NCBI RefSeq assembly: GCF_019879105.1
Contig: NZ_CP082248.1
Location: 434,001 to 498,000 of the forward strand
Direction: 5' to 3'
Source: Natrinema sp. SYSU A 869
GTDB taxonomy: Archaea; Halobacteriota; Halobacteria; Halobacteriales; Natrialbaceae
Length of the DNA stretch: 64,000 bases
Shown here piece by piece: positions 27,563-36,010 of this stretch. Numbering within the stretch: position 1 is the first letter of the stretch; every line of letters begins with the position of its first letter. The notes under the pieces are model-generated. The model did not search any database. It saw only the letters and a program-made list of their open reading frames with translations, and was not told the DNA's origin. The translations under genes and the position numbers were made by a program.

Positions 27563-28092
27563 ATGGGTCACACAAATCCACTGTCCGCTGAGAACGATGT
27601 CCTTGTCGATACGAACATCTTCTTCGCAATCGGTCACCCTGCCAATCACCAATACGCACGACTCCGGAGTGCTGTCCGTAACGCTGGCATTGTGATGAAA
27701 CTTTCTCAACGTGTTATCGGTGAACTCGGCGGTTCAGATACAGAGCGCGTACGGTCAGCCATCAAGGAAGGATGTGCCGAAATCATCGATGCACCGCCCC
27801 AACAGATGGTGACGCTGTCGCAGCCAGCGATATCGCTATGCGAACCATCGCGACTAAAACTGATCGACCTGAGCATGAAGTCGAAAAGACAGATATGATT
27901 CTCGCAGGGCTAGCTACCCAATACGTCAGAGACCGCTCAACAGGGGGTGTGATCGTACTCACTGATGATAAGCCAGCCAAGTTGGGGATCAAAAATGCCG
28001 TCACTGCGCAGGGCTATGCCGACGCAATCTCCGTCTATGGGTTAGCAGATATCATCGGTGACGGTTCTGGTGATTCGATGCGACTGATCTGA
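27563..28092 (+). pseudogene. PIN-domain ribonuclease-like protein, single frameshift
   Basis: PIN domains cut RNA and are often toxins. Acidic active-site residues are visible: NDVLVDTNIFFAIGHPANHQ (first Asp), SQRVIGELGG (Glu), then after a frame change near 27805 EVEKTDMILAGLATQYV (Asp) and GGVIVLTDDKPAKLGIKNAV (Asp). All four are present, but the reading frame breaks in the GCACCGCCCCAACAG stretch where one base seems missing. If the break is a sequencing error the enzyme would be complete (about 177 residues). The upstream gene may be its partner. Confidence 0.65.
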
Positions 28093-28172
28093 GTCCGGTT
28101 GAGATGATTTATAATATTTATTTTATCACTTGATCTCGGAATGCTTATCCGCAAATATACAGAAATAGTACT

Positions 28173-28466
28173 ATGCACGATCTGACTGGTTTCCAGCGTG
28201 ACCTGCTGTACACGATCGCTGGACAGGACGAGCCACACGGACTCGCAATCAAAGAGGAACTCGAGGACTATTACGAGAAAGAGATCCATCACGGGCGGCT
28301 CTATCCGAACCTGGATGAGATCGTTGACAAGGGTCTCGTCGAGAAAGGCGAACTCGACCGCCGAACGAATTACTACACGATCACCGCTCGTGGCCGCCGC
28401 GAACTCGAGGCTCGACGGGAGTGGGAAGACCAATACGTCGGCGAGTTACTCTCGGAATCAGAGTAA
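28173..28466 (+). CDS. PadR-family regulator, paralog 1
   Basis: A 97-residue winged-helix protein: MHDLTGFQRDLLYTIAGQDE, HGRLYPNLDEIVDKGLVEKG, DRRTNYYTITARGRRELEAR. The HGRLYPNLD helix is the recognition element of this haloarchaeal PadR-like group. The long C-terminal dimerisation helix of classical PadR is short here. Two paralogs lie at 28811 and 61750. Its target is unknown; self-regulation is common in the family. Confidence 0.9.
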   Translation: MHDLTGFQRDLLYTIAGQDEPHGLAIKEELEDYYEKEIHHGRLYPNLDEIVDKGLVEKGELDRRTNYYTITARGRRELEARREWEDQYVGELLSESE

Positions 28467-28676
28467 CGGAGCGAGTAGAATCATTCGAGTGGTGTGCTGC
28501 CAGTCGTGAAGCTAATCTTCTGATTCGAGTCCAGTGTGAGATAGATAGGACAGTATACACATTGCAGACTCAGTGAAGGAGCGGGGGTAGGGGTTATCAC
28601 TTCAATTCGCTCAAGCAGGCACTCTGGTTTGCTTGACTAGATTGAACTTCCTCTTTCTGAGCCAGATCGTACTGTC

Positions 28677-28717
28677 TTAACCAACACTCGGGAAAAGACC
28701 GTTGTTCTGTTGGTTAA
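28677..28717. promoter_or_regulatory. Inverted repeat TTAACCAACA ... TGTTGGTTAA
   Basis: Perfect ten-base arms (28677-28686 and 28708-28717) with 21 bases between. It lies about 95 bases upstream of PadR paralog 2. A near-copy with twelve-base arms lies at 50703-50744, sharing also the CACT and TCGG bases that follow the first arm. Possible operator, or scar ends of a small element. Confidence 0.5.
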
Positions 28718-28810
28718 TCCGTATGGCGCCATAAAGGAACTACCAGTTGCGTATGCTTACGACTCGTTGTGAGTGAATAACAAACACCGTATTAATTGGA
28801 TGGTCGTGAT

Positions 28811-29083
28811 ATGGACGACCTCACGGGGTTTCAACGAGACCTCTTGTACGTGATCGCTGGCGCTGACCGCCCATCCGGGCAGGATGTCAAAGACGAAATT
28901 GAGCAGTATTATACTAACGAAATCAATCACGGACGGCTGTATCCGAATCTCGATACTATTGTTACCAAAGAACTCGTTGAAAAAGGCCAACTCGATAGAA
29001 GAACCAACTATTACGCGCTTACAGAAGATGGCGAGCAAGCCATCACGGACCGACAAGAATGGAAAGCCCAGTATATTGACTAA
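28811..29083 (+). CDS. PadR-family regulator, paralog 2
   Basis: About 90 residues, MDDLTGFQRDLLYVIAGADR, NEINHGRLYPNLDTIVTKEL, DRRTNYYALTEDGEQAITDR. It is closely related to the proteins at 28173 and 61750. The ATG at 28811 is chosen because it aligns with both paralogs; the longer frame from 28796 adds five residues. An inverted repeat 95 bases upstream may be its operator. Confidence 0.9.
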   Translation: MDDLTGFQRDLLYVIAGADRPSGQDVKDEIEQYYTNEINHGRLYPNLDTIVTKELVEKGQLDRRTNYYALTEDGEQAITDRQEWKAQYID

Positions 29084-29151
29084 CTGTTGGAGAGGCAGTA
29101 TTCCTCCGCTATCTCGAGTAGCAACCTAAACACTGGCAGGCAAACAGAGCG

Positions 29152-29283
29152 ATGACTGTTCACACTCGACGATCGCAAGGACCGCTCGGACCGAGTGATA
29201 CTGCCTTCAACTCAATCACCCAGTTGGCCGTCTTCCGTCAGGGTTGGCTGGCTGCCCGTGACGTCGACGAGAAGGGCAAGTGA
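29152..29283 (+). CDS. Small plasmid protein (43 residues)
   Basis: ATG at 29152, MTVHTRRSQGPLGPSDTAFN then SITQLAVFRQGWLAARDVDE, KGK. Its TGA overlaps the next ATG by one base (TGATG), which supports translation of both. No motif was recognised. The hydrophobic-aromatic middle (LAVFRQGWLAA) may be a helix for protein binding. Function unknown. Confidence 0.45.
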   Translation: MTVHTRRSQGPLGPSDTAFNSITQLAVFRQGWLAARDVDEKGK

Positions 29284-29592
29284 TGCAGCAGACGCTCGCT
29301 GGCTGTGCCTTCTGCGACGCCCCGCCCGGCACCGAGGCTGACGAGGCGCATACCTAGGGGCAAGACAACCGAGTCACCCACCCGATCTGTGTCGACTGTG
29401 CCGTCCAGACGCGGCCGGACCCGACGAGTACAACCACCACGCCTGCGACGGACGTGGACTCGTCGTCGACGCGCTCACGGCGTCACCGGCGTTTCACGCC
29501 GGCTTCCAGCGGGACCTTTGGTCCTGCCCGGCCTGCCACCTACTGGATGTGCGACCTCGAGGAATACCGCGTCTCCGACACGCGGTCTGGAT
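29283..29592 (+). pseudogene. Zinc-ribbon-type small plasmid protein (DUF7558-like), stop and frameshifts
   Basis: Starts MQQTLAGCAFCDAPPGTEAD, then a TAG where a Trp is expected (AHT-stop-GQDNRVTHPIC), then ICVDCAVQTRPDP. After one missing C near 29420 the frame gives DEYNHHACDGRGLVVDALTA, and later CPACH. Pairs of Cys (CAFC, CVDC, CPAC) suggest zinc sites. The nonsense codon and at least two frame breaks inactivate it. The family name is from memory of haloarchaeal plasmid genes. Confidence 0.5.
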
Positions 29593-29792
29593 AGTTGATG
29601 ACCAATCAGGCTAGGAAACCCGATCCTGTATTCTAGCTCATATCTGATTCAGACGATGCATCGATGGAACTGAGACGAGGACTCATTCCGGTATTTCGTA
29701 TCGGTTGGAGAGTATCCCTATCCACGATAGAGAACGTATCCAATAAGGTGCATCACATGGGCTCAACGCACAGACTCCGGTATTCCCCGCCG

Positions 29793-30604
29793 TCAGATCG
29801 TTGTCGAAAGACGCCCAATGCGATCATCGGTTCCTTCGACAGCGCCTTTCTCCTTGAGACGACTCAGGATATCCTGTAGTTCAGCCGTGGAGTAATCGAG
29901 TTCTTGCCGCAGGGTGGGTATCGATTTCGGTTCGTCGAGGGCGTGAAGCACTTCGAGTTCCTCGTAGACGCGCTCTGTGATCTCCGCGACGGAGTCATGT
30001 AACGGTGTCCTCACATTATGTTGTTCGGTGAGATCAGTCAACGCCTCGTTCACGTAGGTCACGAACAGCTCTTGCTCCAGTAGTTCTATCTGTGCAGCGA
30101 GTTCTGCTTCAACAATGTCGAAATCGAGGCCAGTCTGCATCAGCGAAAACATATCCTCGATATCGTCCACCCGTCCGGCGACCGCTTTGAACAGGAAGAT
30201 ATCTTCTGGGCTCACGAGTTCGACCACAAGATTCCCCGGGTCGAGATACCGCTCGCTCCGCTTGCGAATCCCTTCGGAGAGAACCAGTTTTCGATCACCT
30301 GCTGATTGAAGATGTCGATCCGACACCCGTCATCGTTCTTGAGGATTCGCTGGGCACCGAGTTCTTCGTATGCTTCGTCTGGTTCTCGAACGATATCGTA
30401 TCCCAACTCGAGCAGTACTGCCTGGAGCTTGCCCAGATCTGCGCCGGACGCGACGATGAGATCGATATCTTTGGTCGTGTCCTTGAGCCCACGGAACGCC
30501 ATCGAACCGCCGCCGATCAGGAAGACGGTAAGCGGTTCGTCTAGCTGCTGGCCGATATGTTCGAGTTCCGGCCAAATATACGAACTGTTGAACCGCGCCC
30601 TCAT
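29793..30604 (-). pseudogene. Nucleotidyltransferase-fold protein, single frameshift
   Basis: The N-terminal half (MRARFNSSYIWPELEHIGQQ, PLTVFLIGGGSMAFRGLKDT, TKDIDLIVASGADLGKLQAV) has the GGGS loop and D-x-D of nucleotidyltransferases. Near 30290 one base is missing (ATCGAAAACTGG); the continued frame reads KLVLSEGIRKRSERYLDPGN, LVVELVSPEDIFLFKAVAGR and a helical C-terminal domain ending in a winged-helix-like SIPTLRQELDYSTAELQDIL. Such proteins with a small upstream gene are known in AbiE-like and related systems, and a small upstream frame overlaps here as ATGA. Its reaction is unknown. Confidence 0.65.
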
Positions 30605-30762
30605 ACTGTTACCCCGTAGTCCTCAGCCAGTTCCTGAAAGTCCTCCCACTCGGGAAGTCGAGACGTCCGCTGCTCACCGCTCGTGTCGAGATACGTACAA
30701 AGATCCTCGACGAGTTCGTTGACGTCGTACGTGACGGCCTGGGCACGTAGACAGACTTGAGC
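30601..30762 (-). pseudogene. 5'-truncated small gene coupled to the nucleotidyltransferase
   Basis: The frame reads VTYDVNELVEDLCTYLDTSG then EQRTSRLPEWEDFQELAEDY, GVTV, and its TGA overlaps the ATG of the nucleotidyltransferase (ATGA). No start codon exists in frame after the upstream stop, so the 5' end is lost. It was probably the operon partner of that gene. Confidence 0.45.
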
Positions 30763-30779
30763 TCTCTAACTCGATTATA

Positions 30780-30977
30780 TCACTGCTCGAATGTCGGTTC
30801 ATCGAGCTCAGAACGATCATAGTCAGATGCACTGATGACCGGGATGTCGAACTCCTCTTTTCGAACGTCATCGTCGGTTACAGCAAATACGAGGTCGATA
30901 CTCTCTGGCATCTCCCATCCAACCTGTGAATTCAGACTCGTCGAGGTAGCCTACGACGATTTTCTCTCAACTGCTTT
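30780..30977 (-). pseudogene. Unrecognised gene remnant
   Basis: An open, acidic, host-like frame reads KIVVGYLDESEFTGWEMPES, IDLVFAVTDDDVRKEEFDIP and VISASDYDRSELDEPTFEQ, then stops at 30780. It has no convincing start and may be the 3' end of a longer gene. Composition supports former coding status; the family is not recognised. Confidence 0.35.
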
Positions 30978-31142
30978 CCTCCGGTACTATTGGAGTGTCC
31001 TTCGTCTGTTCGAACTCATCTCGAATGAGTTGGCGGAACTCAACTAAGTCATCCTCTTGAAGCCGGTTCGGCTATTTGTCCTCAAATTCAAACTGTCGTT
31101 AAGAGGATTAAATTTATTTATGCACATAATATAGGTAGAAGT

Positions 31143-32258
31143 ATGGGAGAGAAAAAACGAACGGTCTCCTCAGTAGATGACCTCAACCCGGTCATAGATA
31201 CCGACCTCCATCTGACGGAACAGCAGGACGACATCCTACCATATCTTGAAGAGCCGTTCAACAAGCTCCTCAACGTCAACAATCAGGGGAAACGGGGACA
31301 AGTAGAGGGCGGCTACCTAAGCCAGTTGTACCCTTCAGCAGGCCATCTCACTCCGACCGATACCGGTCGAGCCGAGACCGACGACGTTCGGGGCCCCGAG
31401 GACGTTGAACGCGCGATGGAACTCCTCAACCTCGACGACGCCATCCTCACGCCTGGCCTGAATCTCCGCCTCGGGTTGGTCCACCACGACGAACTCGCGG
31501 CAGGGTTCATGACCGCCTATAATAACTGGTTGCTCGATACTATCCTCGACGAGGGGTACCACGGCTCGATGGTCGTCACACCCCAGAAGCCCGAGAAATC
31601 AGCCGAGGAAATCGACCGACTGGGTAATGAATCCCAAATAAAGGCCATCATGATTCCCGGCGGTGGCGTCCATCCGCCGCTAGGTCGCGAGCAGTATTTC
31701 CCCATCTACGAAGCCGCCGAGGATGCCGGACTCCCGGTGATGATCCATAATGCCGCGACCGGCATCGTCGGTAACTACCCCATCCAGTGGCGCGGCACGA
31801 AACGCTACATCGAGGTCCACGTCCCCTACCACTCCGCCGAGCAGATGTGGCACTTATCAACTATGCTCACGAACGGTGTCCCGGTCCGGTTCCCTGACCT
31901 TGACTTCGTCATTCAGGAGTCGGGAATCGGCTGGATTCCGTACTTCATGCGGCGTTACGACAACGAGTACGGCAAGAAGCAGAACGACGCGCCGCTGCTA
32001 GAGAAGCGCCCAAGCGACTACATACGCGACCACTTCTTCTTTACCAGCCAACCGACCGAAGGCATCGATGATCCTGAGTATCTCTGTCACACCATTCGGA
32101 TGTTCGACGGTGCTGAGAACCTCATGTTCTCGACCGACTATCCCCACTACGACTTTGACTACACCGACACACTGCTGAGTTCGCTCCGCACCGAGTTCGA
32201 CGACGACGAGATACAGAACATCTACGGCCGGACCGCTTCAAATGTATTCGACCTATGA
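31143..32258 (+). CDS. Amidohydrolase-2-family metal-dependent hydrolase/decarboxylase
   Basis: A 371-residue cytoplasmic enzyme with a TIM-barrel fold, related to ACMSD-type decarboxylases and hydrolases. Metal-site candidates are DTDLHL near residue 20 (D-x-H), MIHNAA near 200, and FSTDYPHYDFD near 330 (the conserved C-terminal Asp). The first motif has D-L-H instead of H-x-H, which is common in this branch. The AT-rich promoter TTTATTTATGCAC lies just upstream. Its stop overlaps the Rieske gene by four bases (ATGA), so the two are likely to act together, perhaps on an aromatic or lactone substrate. Confidence 0.85.
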   Translation: MGEKKRTVSSVDDLNPVIDTDLHLTEQQDDILPYLEEPFNKLLNVNNQGKRGQVEGGYLSQLYPSAGHLTPTDTGRAETDDVRGPEDVERAMELLNLDDAILTPGLNLRLGLVHHDELAAGFMTAYNNWLLDTILDEGYHGSMVVTPQKPEKSAEEIDRLGNESQIKAIMIPGGGVHPPLGREQYFPIYEAAEDAGLPVMIHNAATGIVGNYPIQWRGTKRYIEVHVPYHSAEQMWHLSTMLTNGVPVRFPDLDFVIQESGIGWIPYFMRRYDNEYGKKQNDAPLLEKRPSDYIRDHFFFTSQPTEGIDDPEYLCHTIRMFDGAENLMFSTDYPHYDFDYTDTLLSSLRTEFDDDEIQNIYGRTASNVFDL

Positions 32259-32617
32259 GCGGGAAACAAAAACACTTTGTTACGACCGCAGACGAACTCG
32301 ACGAAGGCGAACACGTTATTGTGGACGTCAAGGAGCTCGAGATAGCGGTATTCAACCTCAACGGGGAGTACCACGGTCTCCTTAATTACTGCACTCATCA
32401 AGGCGGCCCTGCCTGCGAGGGGCGACTAACCGGAGAACTCGTTGAAGACGAAGATGGCGAACTCAGCTACGAGCGCGACGGTGAGTTCGTCTGCTGTCCG
32501 TGGCACGGCTGGGAGTTTGATATCAAGTCGGGCCATAACCTCGCACGACCCGACGAGTACCGAGTACCTACCTACGAGGTCGTTGAGGAGGGCGGCGATC
32601 TCTATGTGACTCTCTAA
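32255..32617 (+). CDS. Rieske [2Fe-2S] ferredoxin-like protein
   Basis: A 120-residue electron carrier. The two cluster-binding motifs are NYCTHQGGPAC (C-x-H) and VCCPWHGWEFD (C-x2-H), about 45 residues apart, and the fold closes with YEVVEEGGDLYVTL. It overlaps the amidohydrolase gene by four bases. It could serve as the ferredoxin of a ring-hydroxylating or other oxygenase, but no oxygenase large subunit is encoded here. Intact. Confidence 0.92.
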   Translation: MSGKQKHFVTTADELDEGEHVIVDVKELEIAVFNLNGEYHGLLNYCTHQGGPACEGRLTGELVEDEDGELSYERDGEFVCCPWHGWEFDIKSGHNLARPDEYRVPTYEVVEEGGDLYVTL

Positions 32618-32625
32618 TCGTGATA

Positions 32626-33021
32626 ATGTCCCGAGACACGTCCATCGCCGTCGAAGCTATCGCGCACCGGAATCCCGGAGAGGACGACGACCCCTACGGT
32701 GACATCGAGATGTCCTCGCTTCCCGACTGGTGGGCGGATGCGGTCAAGGAGTTTGAGTCTCATGACCTCCGGGCTTACCGGCCGCCACGGTTCGCTGATG
32801 GGACGCTCAAGCGCGCCGTCGTTAAGAAGCTAGAGACCAAACTCGGAGTTTCCATCCGCTTCGTCGGCCGGAACGCCTCGTATCGAGACGACTGGGAGGT
32901 ACAAATCGACGGCGAGAAGGTGATAACCATCGGCCGACACCGGAGTCCAGACGGCTACACAGTGTTCGAGATTGGGATCGACAAGTTCGTCGACCAAGTT
33001 ACCGAGGCACTCGAAGAGTAA
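32626..33021 (+). CDS. Hypothetical protein in the amidohydrolase operon
   Basis: About 131 residues, acidic and soluble: MSRDTSIAVEAIAHRNPGED, then DWWADAVKEFESHDLRAYRP, KKLETKLGVSIRFVGRNASY and VITIGRHRSPDGYTVFEIGI. No known domain was recognised. It begins eight bases after the Rieske stop and its own stop shares a base with the next start (TAATG), so it belongs to the operon. Possibly a binding or scaffolding protein. Confidence 0.75.
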   Translation: MSRDTSIAVEAIAHRNPGEDDDPYGDIEMSSLPDWWADAVKEFESHDLRAYRPPRFADGTLKRAVVKKLETKLGVSIRFVGRNASYRDDWEVQIDGEKVITIGRHRSPDGYTVFEIGIDKFVDQVTEALEE

Positions 33022-33588
33022 TGATAGATGATATCCCCGGCTCTACGTTTATTGAGGGCGAGGACGTCCGACTAAAGACCGTTGAGGAGAGCGATCTCGA
33101 CTTCTTGCGGGACAATATTAACGACCGCCAGATTCGACGGGCAATGCTCGGCAACGGCCCGACCAACACTGAGCAGTTGCGTGACGATCACACCGAGGAA
33201 CGCGACTACCAGTTCGTTATTGCTACCTCGGACGCCCGTGTCGGGTACATCTCGCTCCATGACGTGAGTTACACGCACGGCACGGCCGCCATCAGCTACT
33301 GGATCGACCCTGACCAGCGGGGAAGGGCCACGCGACCGAGGGTATCCGGCTACTGGTTCAGTACGCATTCGAGCAGTTACGACTCCATAAGGTCCGGGCC
33401 GATGTGCGGGAGTTCAACGATCCCTCGCGTCGCGTCCTCGAAAAATTGGATTCGAGCACGAGGGGGTGCTCCGGGAGAGTCGGTTCGTGGACGGTGAGTA
33501 TTGGCACCGCCACCGATACGGCTTCCTCAGCCACGAATGGGACGCCTCTCTGGTCGAGCGCCGAGACGTTTCGACTACCGAGGACTGA
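33021..33588 (+). pseudogene. GNAT acetyltransferase, two frameshifts
   Basis: GNAT enzymes move an acetyl group from acetyl-CoA to an amine. The first part reads STFIEGEDVRLKTVEESDLD and VGYISLHDVSYTHGTAAISY, WIDPDQRG. A frame break near 33335 is followed by EGHATEGIRLLVQYAFEQLR, which holds the CoA-binding loop, then LHKVRADVREFNDPSRRVLE. A second break near 33450 leads to GFEHEGVLRESRFVDGEYWH and HRYGFLSHEWD. Each break is one missing base, so the gene may be intact in the organism. It is the last gene of the operon that starts at 31143. Confidence 0.8.
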
Positions 33589-33594
33589 GGTGAC

Positions 33595-34380
33595 TCACCT
33601 GATTAGCCCAGCACCCAACTTATCGTTCTGAACGATGCCGCCGTCGCGCTGGAGGGACTTCTTCGCGTTAGTGAGTTTCGAGACGTTCCGGAGGTTATCC
33701 TTGGCGAAGTTCGCGAACGCGTCGTTGTACTCCACGTTGTCTGCGAGCAGTATCGCGTTGGGTTCCATCCCTTCGGCGGCAGCATCGAATTCAAACGCCA
33801 TGTGGTCGGCGTCGTGGTTCGAGTCATGGAGGAACAGATCTATCGTGGTCTCGGCTGCGACTTCGGGTAGAATTTCGCGGGCGTCGCCAATTCTGAGGTC
33901 CCAGTACGATTGTAAGTCATCGGGCACCGTCCAGCCTGGGGTAGGGTCCTCGACGTCACTCGGCAGAATTTCGGGGTCCTTAATGTCGATGGAGACCAGC
34001 GTCCCCTCCCCGTTCACGTTGAGTGCTCGAAGCAAGTACGCTGAACTCAGGCCGTCGAAGACACCGGTTTCAACCACTGTCTCAGGCGTCCGGAGGCGGA
34101 CGAGAACGTAGAGCACGTCCCGCCAGTTAGGTCCGAGTTCGTCGGGTCTGACATTAGTCTCAGTCAATCCAGCCTCGATGGCGTCGTGGAACGTCTCGTC
34201 GGTTCGAATCTCACTATACAGCCTCCGAATACGGTCGGAATCGGCATCGAGCAACGACGTGACAAACTTGGTGCACTCCTCTTCGTCTATCTCGCGCTCG
34301 AAATTGTAGAAACAGTCCGAGTATGGACTATCGTTATCCATGGTATTTAATCGTTCATAGAATGTCTTAATCTTTTGCAA
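33595..34380 (-). CDS. SAM-dependent methyltransferase (Methyltransf_24 type)
   Basis: A 261-residue cytoplasmic enzyme. The SAM-binding region reads VVETGVFDGLSSAYLLRAL, with acidic GTLVSIDIKDPE after the second strand, IGDAREILPEV, and IDLFLHDSNHDADHMAFEFD as the post-motif with Asp/His metal-like residues. The group resembles O-methyltransferases and sugar-acid methyltransferases. The ATG at 34341 (MDNDSPYSD) is an alternative start. It is convergent with the GNAT gene (seven bases apart) and follows the enolase-superfamily gene on the same strand. Substrate unknown. Confidence 0.82.
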   Translation of the reverse strand: MQKIKTFYERLNTMDNDSPYSDCFYNFEREIDEEECTKFVTSLLDADSDRIRRLYSEIRTDETFHDAIEAGLTETNVRPDELGPNWRDVLYVLVRLRTPETVVETGVFDGLSSAYLLRALNVNGEGTLVSIDIKDPEILPSDVEDPTPGWTVPDDLQSYWDLRIGDAREILPEVAAETTIDLFLHDSNHDADHMAFEFDAAAEGMEPNAILLADNVEYNDAFANFAKDNLRNVSKLTNAKKSLQRDGGIVQNDKLGAGLIR

Positions 34381-34405
34381 TGAAGATGTGTGAGATAGTC
34401 CGGAG

Positions 34406-35526
34406 CTATCGGTCGATTCGGTACTCTTCGACGTTGGACTCGTCGACGGTTACACCGAGGCCCGGCTTCTCAGGCACTGGTAGCGTCCCATCCGACAAGT
34501 CGAACGGCTCTTCAATAATATGCTCGTCCCAAGCGTAGTAGACACTGTCCGGCGGCAGGTTAATAGCTGGCGTAGTGGCGACGAGATGGGCCAGCGCTGC
34601 GGACTTTATGCCGAGGTCGAACGCGCAGTGGTGAGACAGAGAAATTCCGGCGTCGTCGGCGATGCCCGCAAGTCGCTTGGCGGCCTGCAGTCCGCCCGCG
34701 GGAACCATATCGATGACGCCCGCGTCGATGGCGTCTTGCTTAATGAGTTCGAGCAGATTGTGTCGGAAGTACATGTCCTCGTTGGCGGCGATAGGTGTCC
34801 GGAGCCGCTCACGCAAGCGCTTGAATGACCCGAAGTTGTCGATACGAATCGGCTGTTCGAGGTACTGGAGGTAGATACCCTCGTCTTCGAGCGAGGCAGC
34901 GACCCTGACGGCCTCCTCGGTGGTCCATCCCTCGTTGGGGTCAAGTCGGAACTCTAGTTGGCCGTTGACCTCGTCGTGCATAGCCACGATGCGCTCGACG
35001 TCCTGTCGCCAGTCGCGGCCTGCCTTGGTCTTGAGCACGTCGAACCCGTGTTCGAGAGCCTTACGGGCGTGATCGCGGGACTCCTCGGGTTCAAGTACGC
35101 CGAGACAAAACGAGACATCGACCTCCTCGCGGACCTTCCCACCGAGGAGCCTATAGAGGGCTGTTCGAGGTACTGGCCCCACGCATCCCACATCGCCATC
35201 TCGACACCACCGAGAAAGGGATCGATGTCGAAGTACTGGAACGAGTCGAACCGCTCGGGGAGCGACTCGACAGCTGAGACGGGCTCACCGGCGAGTTTGT
35301 CCGCAATATCAGTCTCGATGACTGCCTTTGTAGAGTTGGTCGAGAGGGTCGAGCGCATCTCACCCCACCCGGTGATGTCGCCATCGGTGTCAAGTCGGAT
35401 GAGTACTCGCTCCATGTCGTAGAACTCGGTGTACGTCGTCACGTAGGGTGCGATGCCGAGGGGTTCCGAGAGGGGGCGTATGTCCAGCCTAACCGGTATC
35501 GCTTCGATTTCCGTTATTGTGAGCAT
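34406..35526 (-). pseudogene. Mandelate racemase/muconate lactonizing enzyme family (enolase superfamily), single frameshift
   Basis: Enzymes of this family abstract a proton next to a carboxylate. The N-terminal capping domain reads MLTITEIEAIPVRLDIRPLS and FDIDPFLGGVEMAMWDAWGQ. A one-base frame break near 35155 follows. The barrel then has the KxK acid-base motif (LKTKAGRDW), metal ligands in RLDPNEGW (Asp), YLEQPI (Glu) and ANEDMY (Glu), and a late SHHCAF. The length, about 372 residues, is normal. The break may be a sequencing error. It is probably a sugar-acid dehydratase or a cycloisomerase. Confidence 0.85.
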
Positions 35527-35695
35527 TCTTTTCCTAATATTTCCTGGAATTGCTTTAATTTATTGGTGTATAATTAAATGACACTGCCGGTGTGTATTTA
35601 GCAGTTGTCTCCGCCGGCTTTGCTCCTCCAACCCTGGCTGCCGTTTCGCTCGCGAGTTCACTGCTGGTCTCGACGATGAGATTTTATAGAGACCC

Positions 35696-36010
35696 CTATA
35701 ACATACTTCTGGACAGTAGAACGGCCGCAACACCACAGACGAGTGCAACAAGCACGTTCTCAGTTCGCCACATCACTAGAAGCACGACGGCAGCAGCACC
35801 CCATTCCGCAGGACCAGCACTAGTCAATTCAGGGCCAAGAATGGAGATGATAATCGTACCGGGTAACACCTCAAGTCCAGCTTCAGTCCGGTCTGAGACA
35901 TTAATACGGCCCAGAAGCCATAGTCCACCTGCCTTTGTCGCATAGGTAGCTACACTCATCCCGATGATAACAGCAATAACTAACGGGTCAAGTTGGAGTC
36001 TACCCATCAA
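35696..36010 (-). CDS. azlD: AzlD-type subunit of a branched-chain amino acid exporter
   Basis: A 104-residue membrane protein with about four hydrophobic segments: PLVIAVIIGMSVATYATKAG, GTIIISILGPELTSAGPAEW, ENVLVALVCGVAAVLLSRSM. It is the small partner of AzlC. The gene overlaps the azlC gene by eleven bases, as is usual for this pair. Together they form an export system for branched-chain amino acids or analogs. Confidence 0.85.
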   Translation of the reverse strand: MMGRLQLDPLVIAVIIGMSVATYATKAGGLWLLGRINVSDRTEAGLEVLPGTIIISILGPELTSAGPAEWGAAAVVLLVMWRTENVLVALVCGVAAVLLSRSML

